The notes beneath the pieces were generated by a model. The model was not told where the DNA came from, did no database searches, and saw only the letters and a program-made list of their open reading frames with translations. Positions 63,766 to 64,000 of a DNA stretch of 64,000 nt are shown here, one piece after another. Every line of letters starts with the position of its first letter. The stretch's first letter is position 1. The translations under genes and the position numbers were made by a program. This DNA is from Chitinophaga rhizophila (GTDB taxonomy: Bacteria; Bacteroidota; Bacteroidia; Chitinophagales; Chitinophagaceae): positions 992,001 through 1,056,000 of the forward strand of contig NZ_JAICCF010000001.1 in NCBI RefSeq assembly GCF_019492185.1, in the 5' to 3' direction.

Positions 63766-63999
63766 CTAACAAAAATCATTGAGAGTATTACCGCCGCTCC
63801 ACTCCTGCCCTTGAGCCAGGGCGAAATTCTTTTCGGCGCCGTTTCGCTCAAAATAACTTCCCACACTGCTATGAACAAATAAATCATTTTCATAGGTAAC
63901 CTTGCCAAGTAACCAGGGTTTTATTGCGTTCGGGGTAACGTCTTCACCTAAAACCCACAGAGTTGTATTATCAATAGAGGTGGCAATGGAAACAACCTG
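63766..63999 (-). CDS. Unrecognised protein, C-terminal part (cut by window edge)
   Basis: An open minus-strand frame enters from the right edge and ends at TAG 63766-63768, giving the last ~77 residues (VVSIATSIDNTTLWVLGEDV ... YFERNGAEKNFALAQGQEWS). Coding-like composition. The repeated TLWVLGEDV style hints at a beta-propeller-like or lectin-like repeat, but this is too short to name. Confidence 0.5.
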   Translation of the reverse strand, partial: QVVSIATSIDNTTLWVLGEDVTPNAIKPWLLGKVTYENDLFVHSSVGSYFERNGAEKNFALAQGQEWSGGNTLNDFC

Positions 64000-64000
64000 T

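Noticed and set aside
1..64000. CRISPR array or Cas genes, suggested by the two RX4H motifs
   Set aside because: I saw no regularly spaced direct repeats near the RX4H gene or elsewhere, and the protein is half the length of Cas13 with no other Cas features.
58503..64000. Firm assignment of this stretch to the ICE
   Set aside because: No attachment repeat or flanking chromosomal synteny is visible; it may be cargo or chromosome.
1..64000. Insertion sequences or transposases
   Set aside because: No DDE or HUH transposase-like protein was found; the only recombinase is the integrase at 25514.

Overview
The window comes from a member of the Bacteroidota, most likely Chitinophagaceae (Chitinophaga-like). 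The signs are type IX secretion C-terminal domains on extracellular proteins, promoters of the TTTG-N19-TAnnTTTG type, a TraE/F/G/I/J/K/M/N conjugation set typical of Bacteroidota, and a SprB/PKD adhesin pair. The window splits at a tRNA-Leu(CAG) gene at 25029-25112.

The left part (1-25 kb) looks like ordinary chromosome. It holds two large secreted adhesin-like proteins (the first cut by the window edge), then a response regulator/histidine kinase pair followed by an outer-membrane channel, an RND pump and a periplasmic adaptor: a two-component-controlled efflux locus whose pump carries an EF-hand-like loop. Next come a secreted GH5 glucanase with a beta-trefoil tail, an S1-domain protein, a YdeI-type protein and an acetyltransferase. 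An alpha-glucan/trehalose cluster follows: glgX, a GH13 alpha-glucosidase, treZ and treY. GlgX debranches glycogen, TreY and TreZ turn the freed chains into trehalose, and the alpha-glucosidase handles short oligomers.

The right part (from 25.1 kb) is an integrative and conjugative element (ICE) inserted at the 3' end of the tRNA-Leu gene. The tyrosine recombinase sits next to the tRNA. Cargo follows: an NGHHR protein with a HAD protein, a P63C-like protein with an XRE/ImmA-type metalloprotease regulator, and a small HTH protein with a large internally duplicated protein bearing two RX4H motifs (possible double HEPN). Then come four tandem paralogues that together carry eight copies of one repeat. 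A hairpin-rich candidate oriT leads into the relaxosome protein, relaxase and VirD4-type coupling protein on the plus strand. The coupling gene is split exactly inside its Walker A motif by a 52-bp palindromic insertion flanked by GATCC.

Converging on this, the minus strand carries the type IV secretion operon from about 57.7 kb down to 40.1 kb: two RteC-like putative regulators, a membrane protein, TraE, TraF, TraG (VirB4), a lipoprotein, three tandem TraI-like proteins, TraJ, TraK, a TraL-position protein, TraM, an unknown protein, TraN and three unknown proteins, ending in a terminator. Beyond it lie an acetyltransferase/LuxR pair, a LigD gene broken by apparent single-base deletions, and two unrecognised genes. 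I found no second copy of the tRNA 3' end by eye, so the right boundary of the element is unknown and probably lies outside the window.

The items most worth a second look are the palindromic insertion in the coupling gene (an inactivating mini-element, or possibly a translational bypass), the dual RX4H protein with its HTH partner, and the eight-repeat paralogue array beside the candidate oriT.
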